The notes under the pieces are model-generated. The model was given only the letters and a program-made list of their open reading frames with translations, searched no databases and was not told the DNA's origin. A stretch of 64,000 nucleotides of DNA. Origin: an uncultured Prevotella sp. GTDB taxonomy: Bacteria > Bacteroidota > Bacteroidia > Bacteroidales > Bacteroidaceae. Positions within the stretch are counted from its first letter, which is position 1; the number at the start of each line of letters is the position of its first letter. Location: contig CAKQDG010000004.1 of the NCBI GenBank assembly GCA_934219025.1, positions 1 through 64,000 of the forward strand. Direction: 5' to 3'. Below, in pieces: positions 26,130 through 35,584 of this stretch. Made by a program: the position numbers and the translations under genes.

Positions 26130-27611
26130 ATGAAAGAATTGCAAGCTTTAAACAAAAGAACCGCTCCTAAGAGCGTTATGCCAGAAAAAATCATCCAGTT
26201 CGGTGAAGGTAACTTCCTGCGTGCTTTTGTAGACTGGATAGTTTGGAAAATGAACCAGAAAACAGACTTCAACGGATCTGTTGTAATAGTTCAACCTTTG
26301 GCTCAGGGTATGGTGGACTGGCTTAATGGACAGGACTGCCTATACCATGTTAATCTGCAGGGAAAAGAGAATGGTCAGCCTGTAAATACACTCGAGCGCA
26401 TTGATGTTGTAAGCCGTGCACTTAATCCATATTCTCAAAACCAGGCATTCATGGCCTTGGCAGAACAGCCGGAAATGCGATTCATCATCTCTAACACTAC
26501 AGAGGCTGGTATCGCATTCGACGACAGCTGTAAGTTTACCGATGCTCCAGCAGCTTCATATCCAGGCAAACTCGTTCAGTTGCTGTTCCATCGCTATAAG
26601 TTCTTCAATGGCGACCCTTCAAAGGGAATGATATTGATGCCTTGCGAATTGATCTTCTTGAACGGACATCACCTCAAGGAATGTATCTACCAGTATATTG
26701 AACTTTGGAAAAACGATATGGGAGCTGACTATGAAGGCTTCAAGAAATGGTTTACTGACAACTGCTTCGTATGTGCAACATTGGTTGACCGTATCGTTCC
26801 GGGCTTCCCACGTGATACTATCAAGGAAATCCAGCAGACTGTTTGCTACAAAGATAACCTCGTGGTTAAAGCAGAGTGCTTCCACCTTTGGGTTATTGAG
26901 AAAGCAGAGAATATGACAGTTGAGCAGATGAAAGAAGAGTTCCCGGCACACAAGGCTGGACTTCATGTTCTTATTACTGACAACGAGAAACCATATCACG
27001 AGCGTAAGGTTACATTGCTCAATGGCCCTCACACGGTTCTGAGTCCTGTAACATATCTTAGCGGTGTGAACATCGTGCGTGATGCTTGTGAACATCCTGT
27101 ATTGGGCAAATATATTCACAAAGTGCAGTTTGAGGAGCTTATGCAGACTCTTAACTTGCCAATGGATGAACTGCAGAAGTTTGCATCTGATGTGTTGGAG
27201 CGTTTCGAAAACCCATTCGTAGATCATCAGGTAACAAGCATTATGCTTAATTCATTCCCTAAGTATGAGACTCGCGACCTGCCAGGCGTGAAGGTATACT
27301 TGGAGCGTAAAGGTGAACTGCCACAGGGACTTGTATTTGGTCTTGCTGCAATTATCACATACTACAAGGGTGGTGTGCGTGAGGATGGCGCAGAAATCAA
27401 GCCAAACGACGATCCGAAGATTATTGAAAAACTTCAGGAACTTTGGGCAACAGGCGATACACAGAAGGTTGCAGAGGGCGTTCTTGCCTTTGACTATGTA
27501 TGGCATGAAGACTTGAACAAGACTGTTCCTGGATTGACAGAACTCGTGAAGAAAGACCTTGACTTGATTCAGGAGAAAGGTATGCTTGAAGCTGTCAAGA
27601 CAATTTTGTAA
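26130..27611 (+). CDS. uxaB: Tagaturonate reductase (altronate oxidoreductase)
   Basis: An NAD-dependent 493-aa polyol/uronate dehydrogenase that reduces tagaturonate to altronate in galacturonate breakdown. It has an NAD-binding start IIQFGEGNFLRAFVDW, NTTEAGI, and the mannitol-dehydrogenase-type catalytic region (LKAECFHLWVIE and LNGPHTVLSPV). Codon use is smoother than its neighbours, as for a well expressed gene. It has its own promoter and a strong terminator, so it is not simply part of the uxuA transcript. The isomerase, kinase and aldolase of the pathway are not in the window. Confidence 0.92.
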   Translation: MKELQALNKRTAPKSVMPEKIIQFGEGNFLRAFVDWIVWKMNQKTDFNGSVVIVQPLAQGMVDWLNGQDCLYHVNLQGKENGQPVNTLERIDVVSRALNPYSQNQAFMALAEQPEMRFIISNTTEAGIAFDDSCKFTDAPAASYPGKLVQLLFHRYKFFNGDPSKGMILMPCELIFLNGHHLKECIYQYIELWKNDMGADYEGFKKWFTDNCFVCATLVDRIVPGFPRDTIKEIQQTVCYKDNLVVKAECFHLWVIEKAENMTVEQMKEEFPAHKAGLHVLITDNEKPYHERKVTLLNGPHTVLSPVTYLSGVNIVRDACEHPVLGKYIHKVQFEELMQTLNLPMDELQKFASDVLERFENPFVDHQVTSIMLNSFPKYETRDLPGVKVYLERKGELPQGLVFGLAAIITYYKGGVREDGAEIKPNDDPKIIEKLQELWATGDTQKVAEGVLAFDYVWHEDLNKTVPGLTELVKKDLDLIQEKGMLEAVKTIL

Positions 27612-27633
27612 TATAAAATATAAACCATATGAG

Positions 27634-27672
27634 AAGAGCGTTGGGATAAATCTCCTGACGCTCTTTTTTTTG
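27634..27672 (+). terminator. Intrinsic terminator after uxaB
   Basis: An 8-bp stem AAGAGCGT / ACGCTCTT followed by a run of T broken only after eight or more bases. Confidence 0.85.
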
Positions 27673-27766
27673 TGTAAAACTGACCGACAAAACACTTCGT
27701 TTGTTCTTTAAAATATTGTCATAACAAATACTGCACAAAATATTTTGAATTGTGCACCTAAATTAT

Positions 27767-27774
27767 TATCTTTG
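27767..27774 (+). promoter_or_regulatory. Promoter of the acyl-CoA ligase gene
   Basis: TATCTTTG, with TTTG at 27744-27747, 19 bp upstream. A full Bacteroidota-type promoter, 23 bases before the ATG. Confidence 0.7.
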
Positions 27775-27797
27775 CAGAAATAAATACAAATTCATTA

Positions 27798-29462
27798 ATG
27801 GAATCAATACCGAGCTTTAATTCTTTGATAGAAAAGAGCATCATAGATAATTGGAATCTTGATGCACTTACAGATTATAAAGGAATTACTTTGCAATACA
27901 AAGATGTTGCAAGGAAAATAGAAAAACTGCATATATTATTCGAAAATAGCGGTGTGGTTAAAGGGGACAGAATTGCCCTTTGCGGTAGAAACAGTGCAAG
28001 TTGGGCTGTAGCCTTTCTTGCAACTCTTACGTATGGTGCCGTTGCTGTGCCTGTGCTTCACGAATTTACTGCCGATCAGATTCATAATATCGTAAACCAC
28101 AGTGAAGCAAAGCTACTGTTTGTCGGAGATGTTGTAGCAACACAGATAGATCCTACTAAGATGCCAGATCTTGAAGGCATAGTATATATTCCGGATTATT
28201 CTCTTGTTATTTCAAGGACAGACAAATTGACTTATGCCCGCGAACACTTGAATGAACTTTTTGGAAAAAAATATCCTAAGGCATTCAGACAACAGCATGT
28301 TTGCTATTATAAGGAAATGACACCTAACGAGTTGGCGATGATTAATTATACAAGTGGTACAACAGGTTTCTCAAAGGGTGTCATGTTGCCGTATAGAGCA
28401 CTATGGGGAAACCTGGATTTTGCTAAACAGGTGTTAGGGGCAAAGATTCCCAAAGGTGCCAACACAATAAGCATCTTGCCTATGGCACACATGTATGGAA
28501 TGGCATTTGAATTCCTTTTCGAGTTCGTTCATGGTTGTCATGTGTTCTATCTTACAAGAGTTCCCAGTCCTGCAATTATTGCACAGGCATTCAAGGATGT
28601 TAAGCCTGCAATAATCATTGCAGTTCCTCTCGTGATAGAAAAAATAATTCGTAAACGAGTTTTTCCAAAAATTCAGAACAACAAAATTAAGTTGTTGATG
28701 AAAATGCCTGGAATAGCAAAAAAAGTTAAACACAAAATTTGCGAACAGGTTTACGAGGCGTTTGGAGGGAACATCTATGAAGTGATAATTGGCGGTGCGG
28801 CCCTTAATCAAGAAATCGAGGCTTTCCTGAAAGATATTGATTTCCCGTTTACCGTAGGGTATGGCGCAACAGAATGCGCTCCTATAATCTCATATTCTGA
28901 TTATCATGATTTTGTTCCAACTTCCTGTGGAAGAGAAGTTGTGCATATGAATGTGAAGATTGACAGTGAAGATCCTGTACATGTACCAGGCGAAATCCTT
29001 GCCCGGGGAATGAATGTAATGCTTGGCTATTATAAAAATGAAGAGGCAACAGCCAATACGATAGACAAGGATGGATGGTATCATACAGGAGATTTAGGAC
29101 TTATGGATAAAGAAGGAAACATTTTTATCAAAGGTAGAAGTAAGAATATGCTACTTGGCGCTAACGGCCAGAATATATATCCTGAAGAAATAGAGGATAA
29201 GATAAACAGTCTTCCGCTCGTTATGGAAAGTATAGTTATTCAGGAAAATCAAAAACTGGTAGCATTGGTTCACCCTGATTTTGATGAAGTGCATAATATG
29301 GGACTTTCTGATGAAGACTTGTCTAATCTTATGGAGCAGAATAAACAGACTCTCAATGCTACTCTTCCTGCATATTGCAAAATTTCAGCAATAAGAGTTT
29401 GTGAAAATGAATTTGAGAAGACTCCAAAGAAGAGCATTAAGCGGTATCTATACCAAAAATAG
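27798..29462 (+). CDS. Long-chain acyl-CoA synthetase / AMP-binding ligase
   Basis: A 554-aa adenylate-forming enzyme that activates a carboxylic acid, probably a fatty acid, with ATP and CoA. It has the P-loop INYTSGTTGFSKGVM, the A5 region VGYGATECAPIIS, the A7 motif GWYHTGDLG, a GRSKNMLLGANGQN hinge and the catalytic Lys near the C-terminus (KTPKKSIKRYLY). No membrane segment is clear. The glycosidase gene follows 46 bp later. The acid used is not readable from sequence. Confidence 0.88.
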   Translation: MESIPSFNSLIEKSIIDNWNLDALTDYKGITLQYKDVARKIEKLHILFENSGVVKGDRIALCGRNSASWAVAFLATLTYGAVAVPVLHEFTADQIHNIVNHSEAKLLFVGDVVATQIDPTKMPDLEGIVYIPDYSLVISRTDKLTYAREHLNELFGKKYPKAFRQQHVCYYKEMTPNELAMINYTSGTTGFSKGVMLPYRALWGNLDFAKQVLGAKIPKGANTISILPMAHMYGMAFEFLFEFVHGCHVFYLTRVPSPAIIAQAFKDVKPAIIIAVPLVIEKIIRKRVFPKIQNNKIKLLMKMPGIAKKVKHKICEQVYEAFGGNIYEVIIGGAALNQEIEAFLKDIDFPFTVGYGATECAPIISYSDYHDFVPTSCGREVVHMNVKIDSEDPVHVPGEILARGMNVMLGYYKNEEATANTIDKDGWYHTGDLGLMDKEGNIFIKGRSKNMLLGANGQNIYPEEIEDKINSLPLVMESIVIQENQKLVALVHPDFDEVHNMGLSDEDLSNLMEQNKQTLNATLPAYCKISAIRVCENEFEKTPKKSIKRYLYQK

Positions 29463-29508
29463 GGGGAAATCTAGAATATAAACCGGTTTTAAACAAAGCA
29501 TCTTAAAT

Positions 29509-31023
29509 ATGTTTCTTAGGAATAACGTTGCATTTCTGTGCTTTCTTGTGTCTATGCTAATGCATTTTCAGTTTTCTTTCTCGGCTAATGCCAAGAGAGA
29601 ATTCCGTGGTGCGTGGATACAGTGTGTCAATGGTCAATTCACTGGTATGGGTACAGAACAGATGAAAAAAGACCTAACCTATCAACTCGATGAACTTAAA
29701 AAGGATGGTGTTAATGCCATAATCTTTCAAGTCAGACCAGAATGTGATGCGTTGTATGAAAGCAAGATTGAACCTTGGAGCCGATTCCTCACAGGAAAGC
29801 AAGGTAAAGCTCCTTATCCTTATTGGGACCCCTTGGCGTGGATGATTGCTGAATGCCATAAAAGAGGGATGGAACTTCATGCATGGATAAATCCTTTCCG
29901 GGCTAAGACGAAAGCAACTAATGACTTGGCTGTCAATCATATAGCAATGTGTAAACCTGGAAATGTATTTGCTTATGACGGACTTCTGATTCTGAATCCA
30001 GGTTTACAGGAAAACAGAGATTATATATGTGCGGTTGTGAAAGACATTGTGAGTAGATATGATGTGGATGGTATACATCTTGATGATTATTTTTATCCAT
30101 ATCCAGTTCCCGGTCAAGTTATTCCTGATGATGCTGATTTTCGTGAAAACAATAACGGTTTTAATAATAAGGCTGATTGGAGAAGAGATAATGTAAACCT
30201 CTTTGTCAAGCAACTGTATGAAACTGTACACAAGGAAAAGCCATGGGTAAAACTTGGTATCTCTCCGTTTGGAATATACCGAAACAGAAAATCAGCTCCT
30301 AATATCGGGAGTATGACAAATGGTCTGCAAAATTATGATGACCTGTATGCCGATGTCCTTATGTGGATAAATAATGGTTGGCTGGACTATTGTGTGCCAC
30401 AGATATATTGGGAAATCGGCAACAAGGCTGCTGATTACCAAACTCTTATCAAATGGTGGAATCAGTATGCAGGGAAAAGGCCTCTTTATATAGGTGAGGA
30501 TGTGGAAAGAACAGTGAAATATCCCGACTTACATAATCCTGACATCAACCAAATGCCTGCAAAGTATAAGCTTCATGATGAAATGAGAAATGTATGTGGC
30601 ACAGTGTTGTGGTATTCCAGAGCTGTTGTCGATAACATCGGAAATTATCAGACAGTATTGAGAAATTCATATTGGAAACATATAGCTTTACAGCCTTTGA
30701 TGCCGTTTATTGACGATGAAGCTCCCAAAAAGGCAAAGGGACTTAAAGCTGTTGATATAGATAACGAAAAAATCCTTTTTTGGAAAAAACCAAAAGGTAA
30801 AGGATGGAAAGACGAAGCGGTTAGGTATGTAGTATATTCTTTTGATGAAGATGAGAATTTGGATATTTCTGATCCTTCAAAAATCTTGGATGTAACTGAT
30901 AATACATTTCTAAAGTTACCCAAGATGATACAGGGGGATAAAAGAAAAAGAATTTATATCGTTACCGCTCTGGATAGAATGGGAAATGAAAGTAAACCTG
31001 TAAAATTGAAAGTTAAACTTTAA
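29509..31023 (+). CDS. Exported glycosyl hydrolase-like 10 (GHL10/DUF187) protein
   Basis: A 504-aa protein with an N-terminal signal (about 1-27). It has a GHL10 TIM barrel opening REFRGAWIQCVNGQF, then DGVNAIIFQVRPECDALY, GMELHAWINPFRAK, YDVDGIHLDDYFYPYP and YCVPQIYWE. These are the usual landmarks of this family, which cleaves or binds peptidoglycan or complex glycans. The C-terminal about 100 residues form a fibronectin-like domain. It is probably periplasmic or surface. The exact substrate is unknown. Confidence 0.85.
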   Translation: MFLRNNVAFLCFLVSMLMHFQFSFSANAKREFRGAWIQCVNGQFTGMGTEQMKKDLTYQLDELKKDGVNAIIFQVRPECDALYESKIEPWSRFLTGKQGKAPYPYWDPLAWMIAECHKRGMELHAWINPFRAKTKATNDLAVNHIAMCKPGNVFAYDGLLILNPGLQENRDYICAVVKDIVSRYDVDGIHLDDYFYPYPVPGQVIPDDADFRENNNGFNNKADWRRDNVNLFVKQLYETVHKEKPWVKLGISPFGIYRNRKSAPNIGSMTNGLQNYDDLYADVLMWINNGWLDYCVPQIYWEIGNKAADYQTLIKWWNQYAGKRPLYIGEDVERTVKYPDLHNPDINQMPAKYKLHDEMRNVCGTVLWYSRAVVDNIGNYQTVLRNSYWKHIALQPLMPFIDDEAPKKAKGLKAVDIDNEKILFWKKPKGKGWKDEAVRYVVYSFDEDENLDISDPSKILDVTDNTFLKLPKMIQGDKRKRIYIVTALDRMGNESKPVKLKVKL

Positions 31024-31035
31024 ATAAAAGATATT

Positions 31036-31479
31036 ATGGAGAATTTCACGGAACGGAGCATTCAGGAAGTTGACAGATTCCTTAGAAAGGTTTCACAGAA
31101 ATTTACATCTACTGAAGAACCCTCGGTTATAACCGATATTCACATTCGTATCTCACCCGATAGCGGTGATTTGATGGCTTTTGACGATGATGAAAACGAA
31201 ATAACACGTTGTGTCGTTGAAGAATGGATTGACAATAAAGACGAGAATTTTTATGATATAGCTGCAATTCTACTTAGAAACAGGTTGAATGCTCTCTCGG
31301 CAGACATGGATAATTTTTGCTTGCTAAAGCCATATAGCTTTGTCCTTGAGGATGACGATAAAGAGCATCTTGTCGAACTGTATGTCGTGGATGACGAAAC
31401 CAATATAATTGGCGGAGACATAATGGTAGACTGGGATAAAGACCTTGATGAGTTTTTTGATAAGCTTATGAAAGAGTAA
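31036..31479 (+). CDS. Acidic protein of unknown function
   Basis: A 147-aa very acidic protein (many Asp and Glu, for example FDDDENEIT and LEDDDKEH). There is no signal peptide or membrane segment. It starts 12 bp after the GHL10 stop and is probably co-transcribed. I do not recognise the family. The predicted secondary structure is mixed alpha/beta. Confidence 0.65.
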   Translation: MENFTERSIQEVDRFLRKVSQKFTSTEEPSVITDIHIRISPDSGDLMAFDDDENEITRCVVEEWIDNKDENFYDIAAILLRNRLNALSADMDNFCLLKPYSFVLEDDDKEHLVELYVVDDETNIIGGDIMVDWDKDLDEFFDKLMKE

Positions 31480-31582
31480 AAACACAAAAGAACGCAAACG
31501 TTTAAGATTTAATAAATCAAAAAACAATTGCACACTTTTTGTATTTTATTTTTATTTTGTTTGAAATATGAAAATATAGTGC

Positions 31583-31590
31583 TACTTTTG
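31583..31590 (+). promoter_or_regulatory. rseC-rnf promoter, -7 box
   Basis: TACTTTTG, with TTTG at 31560-31563, 19 bp upstream. The leader is about 35-40 bases. Confidence 0.7.
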
Positions 31591-31631
31591 CAGTTGTAAA
31601 CTCGATATTGCAAATCGGTCTGTAGAAAATT

Positions 31632-32051
31632 ATGGAGAACAAAATAAAACATGTCGGCATTGTTGAGTCGATAAAGGATGATTGTGTAAAGGTTCGAATC
31701 ATTCAGTCTTCGGCATGTTCAGTTTGTAAAGCTGCGAAACAATGTCATGCATCTGAAAGCAAAGAGAAAATAGTGGATGTCTTTACCGAAAATTCAAACG
31801 AATTTATAAAAGGACAAAATGTAATCGTTATGGCGTCATACAATGTTGGCCTATATGCAGTTACACTTGGGATGGTTATTCCTATGGTGCTAATGATTCT
31901 TGTCTTGCTGTCTATGACTCTGTTCGGATACAGTGAGATGACGTCAGCAATGGTTAGCCTTTCCTCCCTAATACCATATTATGTGTTACTCTATTTATTC
32001 AGATGTCAAATTAATAGAAGGGTTACTTTTTCAATCAAAAGTGTAAAATAG
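31632..32051 (+). CDS. rseC: RseC/SoxR-reducing-system family membrane protein
   Basis: A 139-aa membrane protein. The N-terminal domain has Cys29, Cys32 and Cys38-His39, as in RseC proteins, where they may bind an iron-sulfur cluster or other cofactor. Two transmembrane segments follow (about 75-97 and 103-123). In many bacteria rseC sits with rnf genes and is thought to help electron flow or assembly of the complex. Here it leads the rnf cluster, 117 bp upstream of rnfB. Confidence 0.88.
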   Translation: MENKIKHVGIVESIKDDCVKVRIIQSSACSVCKAAKQCHASESKEKIVDVFTENSNEFIKGQNVIVMASYNVGLYAVTLGMVIPMVLMILVLLSMTLFGYSEMTSAMVSLSSLIPYYVLLYLFRCQINRRVTFSIKSVK

Positions 32052-32168
32052 TTTGGATTTAATCTCAAAGAGTGATTTTTTTTTGTGTTGAACAACATTA
32101 ACTGTAAGTTCTAGCAGAAAGACATTTTCATTAACAGAAAATTTATAACTAAAACAAATACAAAGATT

Positions 32169-33122
32169 ATGAATTTCATTTTAGTCGCACTGATTGTCTT
32201 GGGCGGTATCGCGCTGGTTGCAGCCGTGATTCTTTATATCTGCTCCAAGAAATTCGCTGTGCATGAAGACCCGCGTATTGGTCAAGTGGCTGCCACATTA
32301 CCCGGTGCAAACTGTGGAGGTTGTGGATTTGCCGGATGTTCCGGTATGGCAGATGCACTTGTAAAAGGTGCTGATAAAGGGTCTATTGAGGGTTTGTTCT
32401 GTCCTGTAGGCGGTTCGGCCGTGATGGGACAAGTTGCTGACTTGCTTGGTATCGCTGCTGCAAACACAGAGCCAAAGGTTGCTGTCGTGCGTTGTAATGG
32501 TACTTGTGAACTGCGTAAGCGCGTTGCTGTTTACGATGGTTTACAGACCTGTACTGCTGTAAATGCATGTGGTGCAGGAGAAACAGGCTGTGGATTTGGC
32601 TGTTTAGGCTGTGGCGACTGTACAAAGGTATGTCAGTTCGGCGCAATTGTCATTAATCCTGAAACAGGTCTTCCTGAAGTTGATGAATACAAGTGTACTG
32701 GTTGTGGTGCATGTGCCAAGGCATGTCCTCGTCACGTTATTGAACTTCGTAAGAAAGGACCCAAAGGACGACGTGTTTACGTACGTTGCGTAAACAAAGA
32801 CAAGGGTGCTGTAGCTATGAAGGCATGTAAGGCTGCATGTATCGGATGTGGAAAATGTGCTAAAGAATGCAAATTCGAAGCAATTACAATTGAAAATAAT
32901 CTGAGCTACATTGATCCAGAGAAATGTCGTATGTGTCGCAAATGTGAGGCAGCATGTCCTACAGGTGCAATCGTAGCTGTTAATTTCCCTCCACGCAAGC
33001 CAAAGGTAGAGGCTCCGGCTTCTAATGAGCCTGTATCGGCTCCGAAGGCAGCAACAGCTCCTAATACAAATGAGTCGAAGGCTGCTGACACTAATAATGT
33101 AGAAACCAATAAGGAGGCATAA
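32169..33122 (+). CDS. rnfB: Rnf complex subunit B, ferredoxin-type
   Basis: The electron-input subunit of the ferredoxin:NAD+ oxidoreductase, 317 aa. It has an N-terminal transmembrane anchor (about 4-25) and a 4Fe-4S domain with CGGCGFAGC. Four further 4Fe-4S motifs follow: CLGCGDCTKVC, CTGCGACAKACP, CIGCGKCAKECK and CRMCRKCEAACP. The C-terminal about 45 residues are Pro/Ala/Asn-rich and probably disordered. It is followed by rnfC after 3 bp. Confidence 0.95.
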   Translation: MNFILVALIVLGGIALVAAVILYICSKKFAVHEDPRIGQVAATLPGANCGGCGFAGCSGMADALVKGADKGSIEGLFCPVGGSAVMGQVADLLGIAAANTEPKVAVVRCNGTCELRKRVAVYDGLQTCTAVNACGAGETGCGFGCLGCGDCTKVCQFGAIVINPETGLPEVDEYKCTGCGACAKACPRHVIELRKKGPKGRRVYVRCVNKDKGAVAMKACKAACIGCGKCAKECKFEAITIENNLSYIDPEKCRMCRKCEAACPTGAIVAVNFPPRKPKVEAPASNEPVSAPKAATAPNTNESKAADTNNVETNKEA

Positions 33123-33125
33123 GTA

Positions 33126-34478
33126 ATGAATTTAAGAACATTTAGAATAGGTGGTGTACACCCCGACGAAAATAAATTGACATCAGAGGTAGCAACAAAG
33201 GTTGCTGCTTTACCGAAACAAGCGATATTTCCTCTTTCCCAACACATAGGAGCTCCCGCAAAGCCTGTTGTGCAGAAAGGTGATAAAGTAAAAGTTGGAA
33301 CGCTTATTGCCGAGGCCGGTGGCTTCGTCTCTGCTCCAATTTATTCATCAGTATCTGGTACGGTGTTTAAGATAGACACAGCTGTCGATGCAACAGGCTA
33401 TCGCAAACCCTGTATTATAATTAATGTTGAGGGGGATGAATGGGAGGAAAGTATAGACCGTTCTGAAACGTTGGAAAGCATAAGCGCTCATCCTGAACTT
33501 ACACCAGAAGAAATTGTAAATCGCATTAAGATTGCCGGTGTTACAGGTATGGGAGGTGCAGGATTCCCGACTTTCATTAAATTATGTCCACCTCCCGGAG
33601 CCAAGGCAGAATGCGTAATAATCAATGGCGTAGAGTGTGAGCCATACATTACAGCAGACTATCGCCTTATGATGGAGCATGCCGACGAGATTCTTGTTGG
33701 ACTGGAACTTTTGATGAAAGGTGCAAAAGTAAACAAAGGTTATATCGGAATTGAAGACAACAAGCCTGCTGCAATTAAACTGTTTGAGGAAAAAACAGCA
33801 GGAAGAGACGATATCGAAATTGTTCCTTTAGCAAAGAAGTATCCTCAGGGTGGAGAGAAGCAGCTTGTTGATGCTGTGATACGCCGACAGGTTCCTGCTC
33901 CGCCAGCAATTCCTGTAAATGTAGGTGCTATCGTTCAGAATGTTGGAACAGCATTTGCTGTATACCAAGCTGTAATGAAACACAAGCCTTTGTTTGAGAG
34001 ATATACTACTGTTACAGGAAAGAGTTTGAGCAATCCTGGAAACTTCCTGGTTCGTATGGGTACACCGATGAAGGAGCTTATAGAAGTTTGTGGAGGAATG
34101 CCGGAAGGAGACAATAAAGTCCTTGCAGGTGGTCCGATGATGGGTAAGGCTCTGACAACAACAGATGTCCCCGTGTGCAAAGGTACAAACAGTATCACTG
34201 TTCTTACAGATGCAGATGCTAAGAGAAAGAAACCTCAGGCATGCATCCGTTGTGCAAAATGCGTTAGCGTGTGTCCTATGGGACTCGAGCCATTCTTGCT
34301 TGCAACGGCAAGTTCTTTCCATGATTGGGAAAAGGTTGAGCATGAGGACATTACTTCCTGCATAGAATGTGGCTCTTGTCAGTTTACGTGCCCGGCTCAC
34401 CGTCCGTTGCTCGATAATATCCGTTTAGGAAAGTCCACCGTTATGGGTATCATACGATCAAGGAATGCAAAGAAATAA
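33126..34478 (+). CDS. rnfC: Rnf complex subunit C
   Basis: The peripheral NADH- and FMN-binding subunit, 450 aa. It has an N-terminal barrel-sandwich domain (HIGAPAKPVVQKGDKVKVG), the FMN/NAD region with GMGGAGFPTFIKL and INGVECEPYITAD, and a C-terminal 2x[4Fe-4S] domain (CIRCAKCVSVCP and CIECGSCQFTCP). The next gene, rnfD, begins 98 bp later, the largest gap inside the cluster. Confidence 0.96.
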   Translation: MNLRTFRIGGVHPDENKLTSEVATKVAALPKQAIFPLSQHIGAPAKPVVQKGDKVKVGTLIAEAGGFVSAPIYSSVSGTVFKIDTAVDATGYRKPCIIINVEGDEWEESIDRSETLESISAHPELTPEEIVNRIKIAGVTGMGGAGFPTFIKLCPPPGAKAECVIINGVECEPYITADYRLMMEHADEILVGLELLMKGAKVNKGYIGIEDNKPAAIKLFEEKTAGRDDIEIVPLAKKYPQGGEKQLVDAVIRRQVPAPPAIPVNVGAIVQNVGTAFAVYQAVMKHKPLFERYTTVTGKSLSNPGNFLVRMGTPMKELIEVCGGMPEGDNKVLAGGPMMGKALTTTDVPVCKGTNSITVLTDADAKRKKPQACIRCAKCVSVCPMGLEPFLLATASSFHDWEKVEHEDITSCIECGSCQFTCPAHRPLLDNIRLGKSTVMGIIRSRNAKK

Positions 34479-34576
34479 TCCTGAACCATTCTTTAATTGT
34501 AAGTGAAAAAGTTTACAAATAAACATGTCTGTAAAAAGTATACTCTAAAGTCAGACAAAAAAGAAACAATAAGAAA

Positions 34577-35584
34577 ATGAGTAAATTAATAGTATCTTTA
34601 TCGCCACATGCCCATGGAACAGACAGCGTGGAGCGCAATATGTATGGAGTCATAATAGCGTTGATTCCGGCATTGTTAGTCTCGTTCTTCTATTTTGGCA
34701 TTGGCTCAGCAATAGTTTGTCTCTCCAGTGTCGCCGCTTGCATGTTTTTCGAGTGGTCGATAACAAAATACCTGTTGAAAAAAGAATCCACTGTTCTTGA
34801 CGGTTCAGCCATATTAACAGGATTGCTGCTTGGCTTTAACTTGCCTTCAAACCTTCCTGTTTGGATTGTTATAATTGGTGCTCTTGTCGCTATAGGAGTT
34901 GGTAAGATGACATTTGGCGGTTTGGGTTGCAATCCGTTTAATCCGGCACTTGTTGGCCGTTGCTTCTTGCTTGTGTCGTTCCCTGTTCAGATGACATCAT
35001 GGCCAAAGGTTGGTCAGCTTCTGAAATATACAGATGCGGATACAGCAGCAACTCCATTAAGTGTAATGAAGATGGCAATAAAGGAAGGAAAACCTGAAAT
35101 TCTAAACCAGTTGCCAGATTCGTTCAGCATGTTGCTTGGAAATACCGGTCTGAACAACGGAGCCGGAACTATCGGTGAGATATGTGCCTTGGCGCTCCTC
35201 TTAGGCCTTGCATATATGCTGTGGAAAAAAATCATCACTTGGCATATACCGGTAAGTATTTTGGCCACAGTGTTTGTGTTTAGTGGCATAATGCACTGTG
35301 CTAATCCAGTTTATGCTTCTCCAGTAGCCGAGTTGCTCAGTGGTGGTTTGATGTTGGGTGCCATTTTTATGGCAACAGATTATGTAACATCTCCAATGAC
35401 CTATAAGGGACAGATAATCTATGGCGTTGCGATAGGTTTCCTTACTGTTGTAATTAGAAACTGGGGTGCATATCCAGAGGGAATGTCTTTTGCAATTCTC
35501 ATTATGAATGCGTTTACTCCGCTTATTAATGCTTATATCAAACCGAAACGCTTTGGCGAAGTAGTAAAGAAGGAGGGTAAATAA
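34577..35584 (+). CDS. rnfD: Rnf complex subunit D
   Basis: An integral membrane flavoprotein subunit, 335 aa with about nine or ten hydrophobic segments. The conserved SPHAHGTDSVERNMYGV lies near the N-terminus. The flavinylation region near TDADTAATPLSVMK carries the Thr that binds FMN in relatives. The stop is directly followed by the rnfG ATG. Confidence 0.95.
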   Translation: MSKLIVSLSPHAHGTDSVERNMYGVIIALIPALLVSFFYFGIGSAIVCLSSVAACMFFEWSITKYLLKKESTVLDGSAILTGLLLGFNLPSNLPVWIVIIGALVAIGVGKMTFGGLGCNPFNPALVGRCFLLVSFPVQMTSWPKVGQLLKYTDADTAATPLSVMKMAIKEGKPEILNQLPDSFSMLLGNTGLNNGAGTIGEICALALLLGLAYMLWKKIITWHIPVSILATVFVFSGIMHCANPVYASPVAELLSGGLMLGAIFMATDYVTSPMTYKGQIIYGVAIGFLTVVIRNWGAYPEGMSFAILIMNAFTPLINAYIKPKRFGEVVKKEGK

